The translations under genes were made by a program, and so were the position numbers. This document shows, piece after piece, positions 1 to 8,400 of a stretch of DNA of 64,000 nucleotides. The DNA comes from UBA5069 sp964560495 (GTDB lineage Bacteria > Chloroflexota > Anaerolineae > Caldilineales > Caldilineaceae). Under the pieces are notes generated by a model. The model was not told the origin of the DNA. It searched no databases and saw only the letters and a list, made by a program, of their open reading frames with translations. Position 1 is the first letter of the stretch. Every line of letters starts with the position of its first letter. The stretch spans positions 1 through 64,000 of the forward strand of contig CAZLMM010000001.1 of NCBI GenBank assembly GCA_964560495.1. The letters run 5' to 3'.

Positions 1-53
1 CTACAATCGGTTGATGCCTAAAAACCGTCACCAACAAGATTCATTTTCAGGAT

Positions 54-111
54 AGCGCCAGCGAAACATCTTGTCGGCTACGTGAGATGCTTCGCTGGCG
101 CTCAGCATGAC
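54..111. repeat. Interspersed palindrome, family A
   Basis: Two arms, 54-71 and 85-102, are inverted copies with one mismatch (core CTTCGCTGGCGCT), separated by 13 bases. Related sequences occur at 23238-23303 and, as tandem copies, at 58144-58340. This is a short non-coding palindromic repeat of the REP type. Confidence 0.7.
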
Positions 112-164
112 GACCACTGGGTTACTTGCGCCCGCCTGCACTAGGTGGAACATTCATGTCGGAC

Positions 165-198
165 ATCTTCCAGGAAACTTTCCAGCTTCCTGGAAGAT
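165..198. repeat. Interspersed palindrome, family B
   Basis: Perfect 12-base arms ATCTTCCAGGAA (165-176) and TTCCTGGAAGAT (187-198) with a 10-base loop. Related palindromes are at 10239-10267 and 31763-31789. The stretch 1-253 holds only this and the family A palindrome; I see no gene in it. Confidence 0.65.
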
Positions 199-253
199 TG
201 TGGGCGAGCATGAGTCTGCACTCCAGAAATCAGTAATTGGTAAGGGCTCTTTT

Positions 254-1207
254 CTATGCGCAGTTGCTACGAATGTCCATCACATCCGTTGTCCGCCCGG
301 CCGACCGTGTGGCAAACATCTCGACGGGCAACCATCCAATCGAATGGTCGCCCTCAAATGTGATATCCGCCCATAGAGAGCGCAGGTGCTCGCGCCACCC
401 ATGGGGAACCTGTTCACGCCAGTTGCCAGACGCTACATCGATGAAGCTGGAAAAGAGGCCCGCGCTGTGTTGGTCGGTCTTGGCAAGCTCTTCCGGGTGC
501 CACTGAACACCTACGATGAAAGGCAGTTCGGGCACCTCCACTGCCTCAGCCAGACCATCCTCGGCAATGCCAACAACCCGCACGCCTCGCCCCAACTCCT
601 TGATACCCTGATGGTGCATGGAATTGACTTCATGCACAGAGCCGAGGGCCTGGGCGAGTCGGCTATCCGGCTCGATCAGCACTTGATGGCTGATGCGGAA
701 GCGCTCGAAACTGGGCGGAAAGTAGTCATGTTTGTGGAGATCAGGACGCTGGCTGGTCAAATCCTGGAAGAGCGTCCCGCCGCACACAACATTGATCACC
801 TGGACGCCGCGACATACGCCCAAGACAGGCATCCCCTCTTCGATGGCCCAGCGCGTCATGAGCATTTCGGTGCGGTCCCGCTCCCGGTCCGTGGAGCCAA
901 GTTGCGGGTGGCGCTCCTCATTGTAGTTGGCCGGGTCGATGTCCTCGCCGCCGGGGAGCAGCAGACCATCCAGCCGCTCGAAGATGCCGCGCAAGGTCGC
1001 CTCACTCATCTGTAGCGGAATCATGACAGGCAGCGCGCCCAGGTTCTCCAGAATGCGCACATAGGTCTGGTTCATAATATAGAGCGGCAACCCAAAGAAG
1101 CGCTGTGACTTCTCGCGCCCGGTGGGGACGCCGATGAAGGGTCGCGTCTTGACTGGTCTGCCGCCCTGTTCTTCAAGATATAATTTGTTGCGCAAGTCAC
1201 GATCCAT
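254..1207 (-). CDS. Gamma-glutamyl-gamma-aminobutyrate hydrolase family peptidase (C26)
   Basis: A class I glutamine amidotransferase-like hydrolase of the peptidase C26 family, whose members split gamma-glutamyl bonds (PuuD in putrescine breakdown). The 317 residues carry the family signature: an LLLPGGEDIDP turn near residue 83, the nucleophile elbow GVCRG with Cys132, and the VQWHPEE motif with His237 and Glu239, so the catalytic triad is complete. The ATG at 1207 has a GGAG ribosome site eight bases upstream and a TTGCAT-18-TATAAT promoter just before it. The exact substrate cannot be read from sequence. The neighbouring enolase-superfamily gene lies on the same strand, 242 bases upstream, but this gene appears to have its own promoter. 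Confidence 0.85.
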   Translation of the reverse strand: MDRDLRNKLYLEEQGGRPVKTRPFIGVPTGREKSQRFFGLPLYIMNQTYVRILENLGALPVMIPLQMSEATLRGIFERLDGLLLPGGEDIDPANYNEERHPQLGSTDRERDRTEMLMTRWAIEEGMPVLGVCRGVQVINVVCGGTLFQDLTSQRPDLHKHDYFPPSFERFRISHQVLIEPDSRLAQALGSVHEVNSMHHQGIKELGRGVRVVGIAEDGLAEAVEVPELPFIVGVQWHPEELAKTDQHSAGLFSSFIDVASGNWREQVPHGWREHLRSLWADITFEGDHSIGWLPVEMFATRSAGRTTDVMDIRSNCA

Positions 1208-1249
1208 GGATCAACTCCAACGCCGCTGTCATTCATGATAATTCCCACA

Positions 1250-1279
1250 ATTATAGCTGTTGATTGGGGTCTGATGCAA
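1250..1279 (-). promoter_or_regulatory. Sigma70-type promoter for the C26 hydrolase gene
   Basis: On the minus strand TTGCAT (1274-1279), an 18-base spacer and a perfect TATAAT (1250-1255) precede the gene start at 1207 by about 40 bases. Confidence 0.55.
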
Positions 1280-1449
1280 AGATTTCCGCAATGGTGCAAG
1301 AATTTCATACCCGACGAGGAGGTCGCAAAAGGGTGCGGATCGAGCAGGAATTGGCCGATTCAGTGGGGCATTGTCAACCAACGGCGGCCCACGCCAACCC
1401 AATCCGCGTCATCTGCGTTCCACAGCAGAGCACGCCCCGCTCTGCGGCT

Positions 1450-2604
1450 TCAGTCCTTCACCGATTCGCGCTTTTCCCAACCAGAACGGAAGAGCGGCAG
1501 GAAGTTGCCCGGATTGTAAGGATATTGGGCGATCTCCTCATAGTTGAGGTCGGCGCCCCATCCCACAATGTCATCCGGCAAAGTGATATAGCCATCCACC
1601 ACTTCAACAGGGTTGGTGAGGATGGTGCGGCTCCAGTCTTCATTGAAATCGTCGAAGATTTCGTGAATGAAGAAGTTAGGCGTTGCCGTGTTCAGGTGGG
1701 CGCAGACGAGAGAGCAGAGTGGACCCTGCGCACTGTGGGGTGCAGTCACACCGTTGAAGGAATGCACCATGCCGCAGACCTGCTTGGCTGTCGTCAACCC
1801 CATGTTTTGCGGCTCGAGCTGAATGATGTGAACCGCGTCATGTTGCAGCAGCTCGCTGAACTGCTCTCGGCAGTAATAATCCTCGCCGCAGGCAATCGGC
1901 ACAGGGCTGCGTTTTGCCACAGCCACCATGGAAGAGATCCGCTGAGGCGGCACCGGCGCCTCGAACCACGTGGGACGATAGGGCGCCATGGCCTCGGCGA
2001 ATTGGAGCGCAGTGTGCACGCTAAAGCGGTTGTGTCCCTCCACGAGCACATCCACATGGGGTCCGACTGCCTCGCGCACGGCGGCGATGATTTCGATGGT
2101 CAGGTCGAAGTCGCCCAAATCAACGACGCGCCAGGCTGCGCCAAAAGGATCGAATTTGAGCGCGGTGTAGCCTTTTGCTGTCACCATCTTTGCCTTTTCA
2201 TAGAAGTTTTCGGGCGTGCGGGGACCGCGATACCAGCCGTTGGCATAGGCCCGCAACCTCTGATGACAGCGCCCACCCAAGAGGTTGTAAACGGGCGTCT
2301 GCAACGCTTTGCCCATGATATCCCAGCAAGCATACTCCAACGCAGAAAGCGCAGCCCCTTGCACCTGGCCGCCATCGGAGAAAATGTCTCGGAACAAACG
2401 CAACGAGTGCTGTTCGACTGCAAATGGGTCTGCGCCGATGACGAAACGCTTGAGCTCGTGGATGGCAGCCTCGACGGTCTTCGCCAGGCCGTTGACTGTG
2501 CCTTCGCCGATGCCGTGAATGCCGGCGTCAGTCTCGACTCGGGCAAACACCCAGTTCTTCCAGGGGTTGCCGACAATATAGGTTTTCACATCGGTGATCT
2601 TCAT
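1450..2604 (-). CDS. Mandelate racemase/muconate lactonizing family dehydratase
   Basis: An enolase-superfamily enzyme (384 residues). Members abstract a proton next to a carboxylate with Mg2+ and usually dehydrate sugar acids. Visible in order: a capping domain starting MKITDVKTYIVG; a lysine in LKFDPFG near residue 150; metal ligands Glu189 (VEGHNRF), Glu215 (WFEAPV) and Glu241 (ACGED); and His290 in the APHSAQGP strand. The pattern is that of sugar-acid dehydratases such as galactonate dehydratase, but the substrate is not certain. The ATG at 2604 is chosen because GAGG lies just before it and the family N-terminus begins there. The C26 gene follows downstream on the same strand. Confidence 0.85.
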   Translation of the reverse strand: MKITDVKTYIVGNPWKNWVFARVETDAGIHGIGEGTVNGLAKTVEAAIHELKRFVIGADPFAVEQHSLRLFRDIFSDGGQVQGAALSALEYACWDIMGKALQTPVYNLLGGRCHQRLRAYANGWYRGPRTPENFYEKAKMVTAKGYTALKFDPFGAAWRVVDLGDFDLTIEIIAAVREAVGPHVDVLVEGHNRFSVHTALQFAEAMAPYRPTWFEAPVPPQRISSMVAVAKRSPVPIACGEDYYCREQFSELLQHDAVHIIQLEPQNMGLTTAKQVCGMVHSFNGVTAPHSAQGPLCSLVCAHLNTATPNFFIHEIFDDFNEDWSRTILTNPVEVVDGYITLPDDIVGWGADLNYEEIAQYPYNPGNFLPLFRSGWEKRESVKD

Positions 2605-2806
2605 TGTTCCTCGCTTCCTGATTGAGAGTTGACAAAGTGATTGCGCTGGGATCGGCCAGGCGAAAAGGGTGGCAATCATTCTGGCGCAGTGGCGTATGCA
2701 GCTATCAGTCTAGGCATTCCAACCGTTTTCGCCAAACGAACGATAGAAAGTATAATCGGTGCATCTGCGTTTTTCTACCGGAGAACGGGCGGAAAGGCTG
2801 TTCCTC

Positions 2807-2968
2807 ATGTCTCGTATGCCATCGAACCGCGGTGGTCAAGGTTTTGTCGAATACGCAATCATCATCATCCTTTTCGCCATCGTGCTATTGTCGATTCTGC
2901 TCATCTTGGGCGACGACCTGCGCACCTTCATCAATGACCTGCTTCTCACCTGGTTTCCAGTCCAATGA
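2807..2968 (+). CDS. Flp/TadE-type class III pilin-like peptide
   Basis: A 53-residue peptide with a short basic leader followed by GGQGFVEYAIIII and about 20 hydrophobic residues. The G-x-G-(F/L)-V-E-Y-A pattern at the start of the hydrophobic segment is the signature of Flp/Fap pilins and TadE-like pseudopilins, which are cut by a prepilin peptidase and assembled by the Tad machinery. GGAAAGG lies before the ATG at 2807; a TATAAT box lies at 2751. Its stop overlaps the comF start (ATGA at 2965), so the two are translationally coupled. No other tad genes are in the window. Confidence 0.7.
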   Translation: MSRMPSNRGGQGFVEYAIIIILFAIVLLSILLILGDDLRTFINDLLLTWFPVQ

Positions 2969-3723
2969 CCGCAGCGTCTTGGTTCCCCTTTCAACATCAC
3001 AATCATCGCCTGGAAGCAATTGGCGGCGCGCTGCTGAATCTGGTCTTTCCACCCACATGCGTTGTCTGTGGCCGCATTGGGCAATCGCTGTGCGACCGCT
3101 GCGCACAGACAGCGTCACCCGTGGGCGATGAGATTTGTCGCCAGTGCGGGCGTATGCAGGAGCAACGCGTCGAACGTTGTTCCCCGTGCAGCGCGCTGTC
3201 AGAGACGCCCTTGACCATGGTGCGGGCCGCATCCGTGCACATCTCGCCGATACGTGAGTGCATTCACTCGCTGAAATATGAGAATCGCCCCGAGCTGGCC
3301 CAGCCATTGGCGCGCTATCTGGTTGCCGCATTTCAAGCAACAGAATGGCAGGCAATTGCAGCAACCATCAATATTGTGACGCCTGTGCCAATTCACCCGG
3401 AGCGCCGGGCGGAGCGGGGCTATAACCAGGCAGAACTGCTGGCCCGGCATTTCTGTCGCGCCACAGGGCTGCGCCTGGAAGCGGATGCACTGCGCCGTAC
3501 GCGGCACACGCGCCAGCAGGTGGGACTGAACGCCCAGGAACGCCTGGAAAACGTTGCGGATGCATTCGAGGCAGCGCGTTCGATGCGCGGCGAAACGGTG
3601 TTGCTGGTGGATGATGTCTATACGACTGGGGCGACCCTCCACTCCTGCGCCGACGCCGCCAGAATGGCCGGTGCACGCGACGTCTATGCGCTGGCGCTGG
3701 CGCTGCCGACTCATCGGTCTTGA
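2965..3723 (+). CDS. comF: ComF family phosphoribosyltransferase-like competence protein
   Basis: A 252-residue ComF homologue: an N-terminal double-zinc-ribbon with CVVCG, CDRC, CRQCG and CSPC pairs (about residues 30-80), then a type I phosphoribosyltransferase fold with the PRPP loop VLLVDDVYTTGATL near residue 205. ComF proteins are needed for single-stranded DNA import during natural transformation; the biochemical activity is not settled. The start overlaps the stop of the pilin-like peptide by four bases. A pilin followed directly by comF points to a DNA-uptake or surface-appendage role, although this link is an inference. Confidence 0.88.
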   Translation: MTAASWFPFQHHNHRLEAIGGALLNLVFPPTCVVCGRIGQSLCDRCAQTASPVGDEICRQCGRMQEQRVERCSPCSALSETPLTMVRAASVHISPIRECIHSLKYENRPELAQPLARYLVAAFQATEWQAIAATINIVTPVPIHPERRAERGYNQAELLARHFCRATGLRLEADALRRTRHTRQQVGLNAQERLENVADAFEAARSMRGETVLLVDDVYTTGATLHSCADAARMAGARDVYALALALPTHRS

Positions 3724-3759
3724 GGACAAATGTCAACCCAATCGATGGTTTTTTGTCAG

Positions 3760-3788
3760 TTGACAACCAAGCCCAATCTCGCTATCAT
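3760..3788 (+). promoter_or_regulatory. Strong sigma70-type promoter upstream of hpf
   Basis: TTGACA (3760-3765), a 17-base spacer and TATCAT (3783-3788). Transcription would start near 3795, almost 300 bases before the hpf start codon. Confidence 0.6.
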
Positions 3789-3794
3789 GTATAT

Positions 3795-3962
3795 ATGGAA
3801 GCCACTGTCAACAAGAACGCAACTAGATTGACATGCTACATGGGCTGCTCCCACATTGCCCCAAGTATTTCAAAGTTCAGCTGCTCTCACAGGCCAACTC
3901 GATATCGGGTCAACCCAATTCCCAAGTGCATGAGCGAACACGCCTGAGCGCGTGTTCGTTTT
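3795..3962 (+). ncRNA. Candidate small RNA or attenuated leader before hpf
   Basis: The interval between the promoter at 3760-3788 and the hairpin at 3935-3958 would give an RNA of about 165 nt. It has no convincing reading frame or Rfam-like motif that I recognise. It could be an independent sRNA or the 5' leader of hpf with a terminator that must be passed. Confidence 0.35.
3935..3962 (+). terminator. Intrinsic terminator-like hairpin
   Basis: CGAACACGC (3935-3943), a six-base loop and GCGTGTTCG (3950-3958), followed by TTTTA. A 9-bp perfect stem with a short U tract. Confidence 0.5.
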
Positions 3963-4085
3963 ACTATGCAATGGATGTCCGCCTGGACATTCATCCCGCA
4001 TTGTTCCTTTGCGTTTCCGTGAGGTTGTATCGCAAGGGCATTATGTCAAAATCGTAACCCAACCAGTGTAGAAAGGAGTCTGACC

Positions 4086-4646
4086 ATGAAAATTATTGTT
4101 CATGGCCGAAATGTTGAAGTCACTGACTGGATTGAGGATTATGTGGAAAAGAAGGTCAAGAGATTGGAGCGACACCTGCCCAATGTCAATGAGGTGCGGA
4201 CCGAGCTCAGCCAGGCGCCAACTCGTTCAGCCGCTGACCGCTACACCGCACAGCTCACCATGTGGTCGAATGGGCAGATTCTGCGCGCCGAGGAGACGAC
4301 CAGCGATATTTTCGCCTCCATCGACGCCGTGGTGGACAAGATCGCCCGCCAGATAGAACGCTTCAAAGGACGGGTGACAAAGGAGCGACGACGAGCCTCT
4401 GCCGCAGTCGCCAAGCAGGCCGACATCGCAGCAACAACCATCATCGACGAAGAGGAGCCTGAAGGGCAGATCATCCGCCGCAAACAGTTCCTTGTGCAGC
4501 CAATGAACGAAGAGGAGGCCGTCGAGCAGATGGAACTGCTTGGTCACGACTTCTTTGTTTTCTTCAACCCCGACACACGCAGCACCAACGTACTCTATCG
4601 CCGCAAAGACGGCAACTACGGTCTGCTACAGCCGCAACTGGCATAG
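4086..4646 (+). CDS. hpf: Long-form ribosome hibernation promoting factor
   Basis: Binds the 30S subunit in starved cells and drives 100S ribosome dimer formation. The 186 residues show both parts of the long form: an N-terminal RaiA-like beta-alpha-beta domain (about 1-100, starting MKIIVHGRNVEVTDWIEDYV) and a C-terminal dimerization domain (about 130-186, with VRQPMNEEEAVEQM-like and DFFVFFN segments). The linker between them is charged. AAAGGAG lies seven bases before the ATG. A strong promoter and a terminator-like hairpin lie far upstream (3760-3962), so expression may be controlled through the leader. Confidence 0.93.
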   Translation: MKIIVHGRNVEVTDWIEDYVEKKVKRLERHLPNVNEVRTELSQAPTRSAADRYTAQLTMWSNGQILRAEETTSDIFASIDAVVDKIARQIERFKGRVTKERRRASAAVAKQADIAATTIIDEEEPEGQIIRRKQFLVQPMNEEEAVEQMELLGHDFFVFFNPDTRSTNVLYRRKDGNYGLLQPQLA

Positions 4647-4788
4647 CTGCCCCACCCGGCTGACAGGGCAGGCTGGATGCTCTGCTGGTCTTGGGGGCTT
4701 GAACGGCGGCGAATTGCCTCTGTTGCATGGCAGAGTTCCCCTCCGTCGTTCAAGCCCTTTCGATTGAATCCACCCTGTGAATGTCACA

Positions 4789-5415
4789 TCACTCCTCAAA
4801 GTCAATGGCTGCAACGCTTGCGGCGACGGCGCCAGCATAGAGCCAGGAGACCTGACGAAAAGTCAGCGCCTGGTCGAACTCTGACAAGGCCGAGACGCCA
4901 TCGGCAGGCACGACTACATGAAACCAACGCAGACCAGCCGACGCCGCAGTGTGCAACACACAAATGCTCGACACTGTGCCAACGATCACCAGATGTTCCA
5001 CCTTCCACACCCGCGTCAGATAATGGTCGAGTGACGTGCCATAGAAACCATCATAGCGGCTTTTCTGGCAGACCAGGTCATCAACCTGGGGCGCAAGCTC
5101 ATCGACAATCTCCCACCCCCACGAACCTTGTCGACAATGCTCCGGCCAAATGGCCCATTCTTTGTCGCCCGCCATGTGCGTGTCTTGCGTATAAGCAATA
5201 TGAACACCCGCCTCGCGCGCCCGCGCCAGCAATGACTGAATTTGCGGGATGGTTGATTGAGCGTCCGGGACAACCAACGAACCACCTGGTTTCACAAAAT
5301 CGTTTTGCATATCCACGACGATCACTGCGCTGTGCTGTGCCGGTAAGCGCAGCGCGTCCTGCATCATGATCTCTGGCAAGATCACCTTTTCACCCGCGCG
5401 ATATTGCACCGCCAT
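4789..5415 (-). CDS. Isochorismatase-family cysteine hydrolase
   Basis: A 208-residue member of the isochorismatase/nicotinamidase fold. The catalytic triad is visible: Asp in VIVVDMQNDF, Lys in CQKSRYDGFYGT, and Cys in VSSICVLHTAASA, preceded by the usual cis-peptide GTVSS. Family members hydrolyse amides or ureas such as nicotinamide, ureidoacrylate or biuret; the sequence does not settle which. The start at 5415 has GGAGAGGAG about ten bases upstream, better than the in-frame alternative at 5439. It is transcribed away from the dynamin-like gene. Confidence 0.85.
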   Translation of the reverse strand: MAVQYRAGEKVILPEIMMQDALRLPAQHSAVIVVDMQNDFVKPGGSLVVPDAQSTIPQIQSLLARAREAGVHIAYTQDTHMAGDKEWAIWPEHCRQGSWGWEIVDELAPQVDDLVCQKSRYDGFYGTSLDHYLTRVWKVEHLVIVGTVSSICVLHTAASAGLRWFHVVVPADGVSALSEFDQALTFRQVSWLYAGAVAASVAAIDFEE

Positions 5416-5678
5416 GACTGATCTCCTCTCCATTTGCACAAATGAACATTTTTTCCGTCACAAAATTGTCATTTCAACACTAAGCACCTGGCCCAGTATG
5501 CCATGAGTTCATGATTTTGTCCAACTATTTCCCACGGCCAATAAGCGCCCAATGTGCTACAATACGTCCGTAAGGCGCAGCAACTGTGGACCGACGTAGG
5601 CGTAGTGCTTTTGCGCCTTCGCTGCGCGAACCGCAACGGCTGTGGTCGATTCACTTTCACATCTGCAAGGATAGGACG

Positions 5679-7436
5679 TTGGAACGTCTACTCTCACAAG
5701 ACCATGAACATCTCTTGCGCCAGGAACGATCTCTGCTGGATGACTTGCGCGTTCAGCTGGCCAGACTGGACGCCAGTGACGAAGACCAGGAGAGGCTGAA
5801 ACAAAGCCTCCGTCAACTGGATGAGCTATTTCTTCTGGTGATCGTAGGAGAGTTCAACGCAGGCAAGACGGCCTTTCTCAATGCGCTGCTTGGCAGTCGT
5901 CTGCTGCCTGAAGGCGTCACCCCGACCACGGCGCACATCCATGTGCTTCGTTATGGCGAAGTCTATCGCCATGAGCATGGCCCAGACGATCTGGTGGTGG
6001 TCTATCTGCCTGTCAAGTGGTTGCAAGAGCTCAATCTGGTGGATACGCCAGGCGTCAATGCTGTGATTCAGCGCCATCAGGAAATCACAGAAGATTTCGT
6101 GCCGCGCAGCGACTTGGTATTGTTCGTCACTAGCGCAGATCGCCCCTTCAGCGAGAGCGAGCGCGCCTTTCTGGAGCGGGTGCGCCAATGGGGCAAAAAA
6201 ATCGTGGTGGTGGTGAACAAGATCGATCTGATCGAAAGCGCACAGGATCGCCAGCAAATTCTTGACTTTGTGAGCGACAACGCTCGCACCCTGCTCGGGA
6301 TCGACCCTGTCATCTTCCCCGTCAGTGCACGGCTGGCATTGCAGGCAAAACAAGCCGCCAAAGAACAGAATCAGCCAGCGCCATCTGGTCCTCTCTGGCA
6401 AGCCAGTCACTTCGCCGCGCTGGAGGCCTATCTGCTCAACACCCTCGACACGGGTGAGCGGTTGCGCCTGAAGCTCGCCAATCCCTTGGGTGTGGCGACC
6501 AATCTCCTGGAAAAATACAGCGCAGTCATGGCAGATCGTCTGAGTCTTTTGAGCGGCGACTTCGAGACCCTCGATACCATCGATGCACAGTTGGCGGCAT
6601 ACGAAGCAGACATGCGCCACGACTTTCAGTTCCAACGCAGTCGGGTGGACAACGTACTCTACGAGATGATCGAGCGGGGCGACCGTTTCTTCGATGAAAC
6701 CATGCGCCTGGGCCGCATTTTCGACCTGGTGAACAGTCAGAAGATCAGCCTCGAATTCGAGCGCCAGGTTATGGCCGACACCAGCCGCCAGATCGAGCAT
6801 CACGTCAACGAGTTGATCGATTGGATGGTGGATAAGGATTTCCGCCAGTGGCGCGCCATGACGGAGTATCTCAATCGGCGTTGGGCCCAGCATGCAGACC
6901 GCATTATGGGTCAGTTGGGCAGCACATTCGAGTTGACGCGCCAGGGACTTTTGGCGAGCGTGGGTCGCGAAGCCCAGCGCGTTGTCGATGGCTATGATCC
7001 CGTTGAGGAGGCCAATAAGCTGGCGCAGGAAGTCCAGGCATCCATCATGCAGACGGCCGCCATCGAGGTGGGAGCATTAGGATTGGGCGCAATCCTGGTG
7101 GCGATTCTGCACACCACACTCCTCGACTTCACCGGCATTCTCAGCGCCAGCGCGCTTGCGGCTCTGGGCTTTTATTTGTTGCCGTACAAACGCTCGCAGC
7201 TAAAAACTGAATTGCGCCGCCGTATCAATGCGCTGCGCGAGGGACTGGACGACGTGTTGACGCGCCAGTTCGAGTCGGAGTTGAGCGCCGGCGTCCAGCG
7301 GATGCGTGAAGCGATTGGGCCGTATACGCGCTTTGTGCGTGTGGAACGGGAAAAGCTGGAGCGATTGCAGAGCGACATGACGAACATGAAGACCGCCAAC
7401 GAGCTGCTGCACAAACAGGTCAGGATGTTGAAATGA
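5679..7436 (+). CDS. Bacterial dynamin-like GTPase
   Basis: A dynamin-superfamily large GTPase of about 585 residues, likely acting on membranes. GTPase motifs appear in order: G1 GEFNAGKTAF, a G2 threonine in TPTTAH, G3 DTPGV, and G4 VNKIDL. A long helical region follows. Near the C-terminus a paired hydrophobic segment (about residues 480-530) matches the membrane paddle or anchor of bacterial dynamin-like proteins, followed by a charged coiled coil. I chose the TTG at 5679 because AGGATAGGA precedes it; a GTG at 5586 is also in frame but adds a segment without family resemblance. TACAAT at 5558 may be the -10 box. Confidence 0.82.
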   Translation: MERLLSQDHEHLLRQERSLLDDLRVQLARLDASDEDQERLKQSLRQLDELFLLVIVGEFNAGKTAFLNALLGSRLLPEGVTPTTAHIHVLRYGEVYRHEHGPDDLVVVYLPVKWLQELNLVDTPGVNAVIQRHQEITEDFVPRSDLVLFVTSADRPFSESERAFLERVRQWGKKIVVVVNKIDLIESAQDRQQILDFVSDNARTLLGIDPVIFPVSARLALQAKQAAKEQNQPAPSGPLWQASHFAALEAYLLNTLDTGERLRLKLANPLGVATNLLEKYSAVMADRLSLLSGDFETLDTIDAQLAAYEADMRHDFQFQRSRVDNVLYEMIERGDRFFDETMRLGRIFDLVNSQKISLEFERQVMADTSRQIEHHVNELIDWMVDKDFRQWRAMTEYLNRRWAQHADRIMGQLGSTFELTRQGLLASVGREAQRVVDGYDPVEEANKLAQEVQASIMQTAAIEVGALGLGAILVAILHTTLLDFTGILSASALAALGFYLLPYKRSQLKTELRRRINALREGLDDVLTRQFESELSAGVQRMREAIGPYTRFVRVEREKLERLQSDMTNMKTANELLHKQVRMLK

Positions 7437-7464
7437 GCAAGCTCAGACAGGCAGCGCACCCTTC

Positions 7465-8010
7465 ATGATGCCAATGACGCTCATGCCGCTTTCATCGCCC
7501 CATCACGTTGCTCTGCTCCAGGCAATTTACGATGCGACGCCTGACTACTGGCGCTTGTATGGCTTGTCCGGCGCGCCCTTAGGACGGGCTAGGCATGACC
7601 TGGACGCAGCCAACGCAACACCGGGACGCACGATCATGGGCGTCCTGCGCAGGGTGAACGCCGATGAGCCGGCGACGGGGATGGAAATGATCGGCATGAT
7701 TGACATTCGGCTTCATTACCCGACGGAAAGAACGGTCAGCATGGGTTTGCTGATGATTGCCGAACCATGCCAGCGGCAGGGCGTCGGTCGCCAGGCATGG
7801 TCTCTGCTGGAGGCATGGCTGGCGCAATCGGGAGGCATGACGAACGCGAGAGCTGCAGTCGAGCAATTCAACATTGCCGGGCTGAAATTCCTTCTTTGCC
7901 TGGGCTTCAACCTGACAGGTGAAGCGAATCGTCTGCGCGTCGGCGACCGGCTTATCCGTCTCCTGGCGCTAAAGAAGACTATTGTCAACGCGTCAATGGA
8001 AAAGATATAA
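7465..8010 (+). CDS. GNAT family N-acetyltransferase
   Basis: A 181-residue acetyltransferase with the acetyl-CoA binding signature QRQGVGRQAW near residue 110, preceded by the beta-strand MGLLMIAE and followed by NIAGLKFLLCLGF, which matches the C-terminal motif B region. GNAT enzymes transfer an acetyl group to amines on small molecules or proteins; the target is unknown here. It starts 28 bases after the dynamin-like gene and may be co-transcribed. No strong ribosome site is seen, and the ATG at 7468 is equally possible. Confidence 0.75.
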   Translation: MMPMTLMPLSSPHHVALLQAIYDATPDYWRLYGLSGAPLGRARHDLDAANATPGRTIMGVLRRVNADEPATGMEMIGMIDIRLHYPTERTVSMGLLMIAEPCQRQGVGRQAWSLLEAWLAQSGGMTNARAAVEQFNIAGLKFLLCLGFNLTGEANRLRVGDRLIRLLALKKTIVNASMEKI

Positions 8011-8028
8011 CCTGCGCAGGATGCGAAT

Positions 8029-8058
8029 TTGTCGCAAACGGGCGCAATCTGATATATT
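8029..8058 (+). promoter_or_regulatory. Candidate promoter for rpmB
   Basis: TTGTCG (8029-8034), an 18-base spacer and TATATT (8053-8058), placing the start of transcription about 75 bases before rpmB. Confidence 0.45.
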
Positions 8059-8138
8059 CACATGTCGTGTTCTGATTGATGCGACCTGGCGGGCAAGTTG
8101 TCGTCTGCGGGTATTGAAACAACAAGAGGATTGTGACA

Positions 8139-8324
8139 ATGAAGTGCGAATACTGTAAGCGGGCTCCGCAGAGCGGCAACAATCGCCCCTGGTCGAAGAA
8201 GGCAACGCGCCGCACCTGGAATGTCAATGTACAGAAGGTGCAGGTGGTGGAAGGCGACAAGGTTGTCTCAAGACAGCTTTGCACATCTTGCCTGCGCACC
8301 ACCACCAAAGTGGCGCGCGTCTAG
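8139..8324 (+). CDS. rpmB: 50S ribosomal protein L28, zinc-binding form
   Basis: Small basic protein (61 residues) of the large ribosomal subunit. It has the L28 layout: GNNRPWSKKATRRTWNVNVQ followed by a C-terminal CLR segment. Two cysteine pairs, Cys3/Cys6 (CEYC) and Cys48/Cys51 (CTSC), form the Cys4 zinc site of the C+ type of this protein. AAGAGGA lies before the ATG at 8139. It has its own candidate promoter and is followed by a strong terminator, so it is probably a single-gene unit. Confidence 0.92.
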   Translation: MKCEYCKRAPQSGNNRPWSKKATRRTWNVNVQKVQVVEGDKVVSRQLCTSCLRTTTKVARV

Positions 8325-8352
8325 CCGTCACCTCAGGTTCACCTCCTTTCGC

Positions 8353-8390
8353 ACAAGGCCAACCTCGATGGAGGTTGGCCTTGTTGTTTT
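8353..8390 (+). terminator. Strong intrinsic terminator after rpmB
   Basis: A perfect 14-bp stem, ACAAGGCCAACCTC (8353-8366) with GAGGTTGGCCTTGT (8371-8384), a GATG loop and then TGTTTT. It lies between convergent rpmB and the rlmN remnant. Confidence 0.85.
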
Positions 8391-8400
8391 CAGTGCGCCA

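Noticed and set aside
3828..3856. A second TTGACA upstream of hpf
   Set aside because: No acceptable -10 box is found 16-18 bases downstream.
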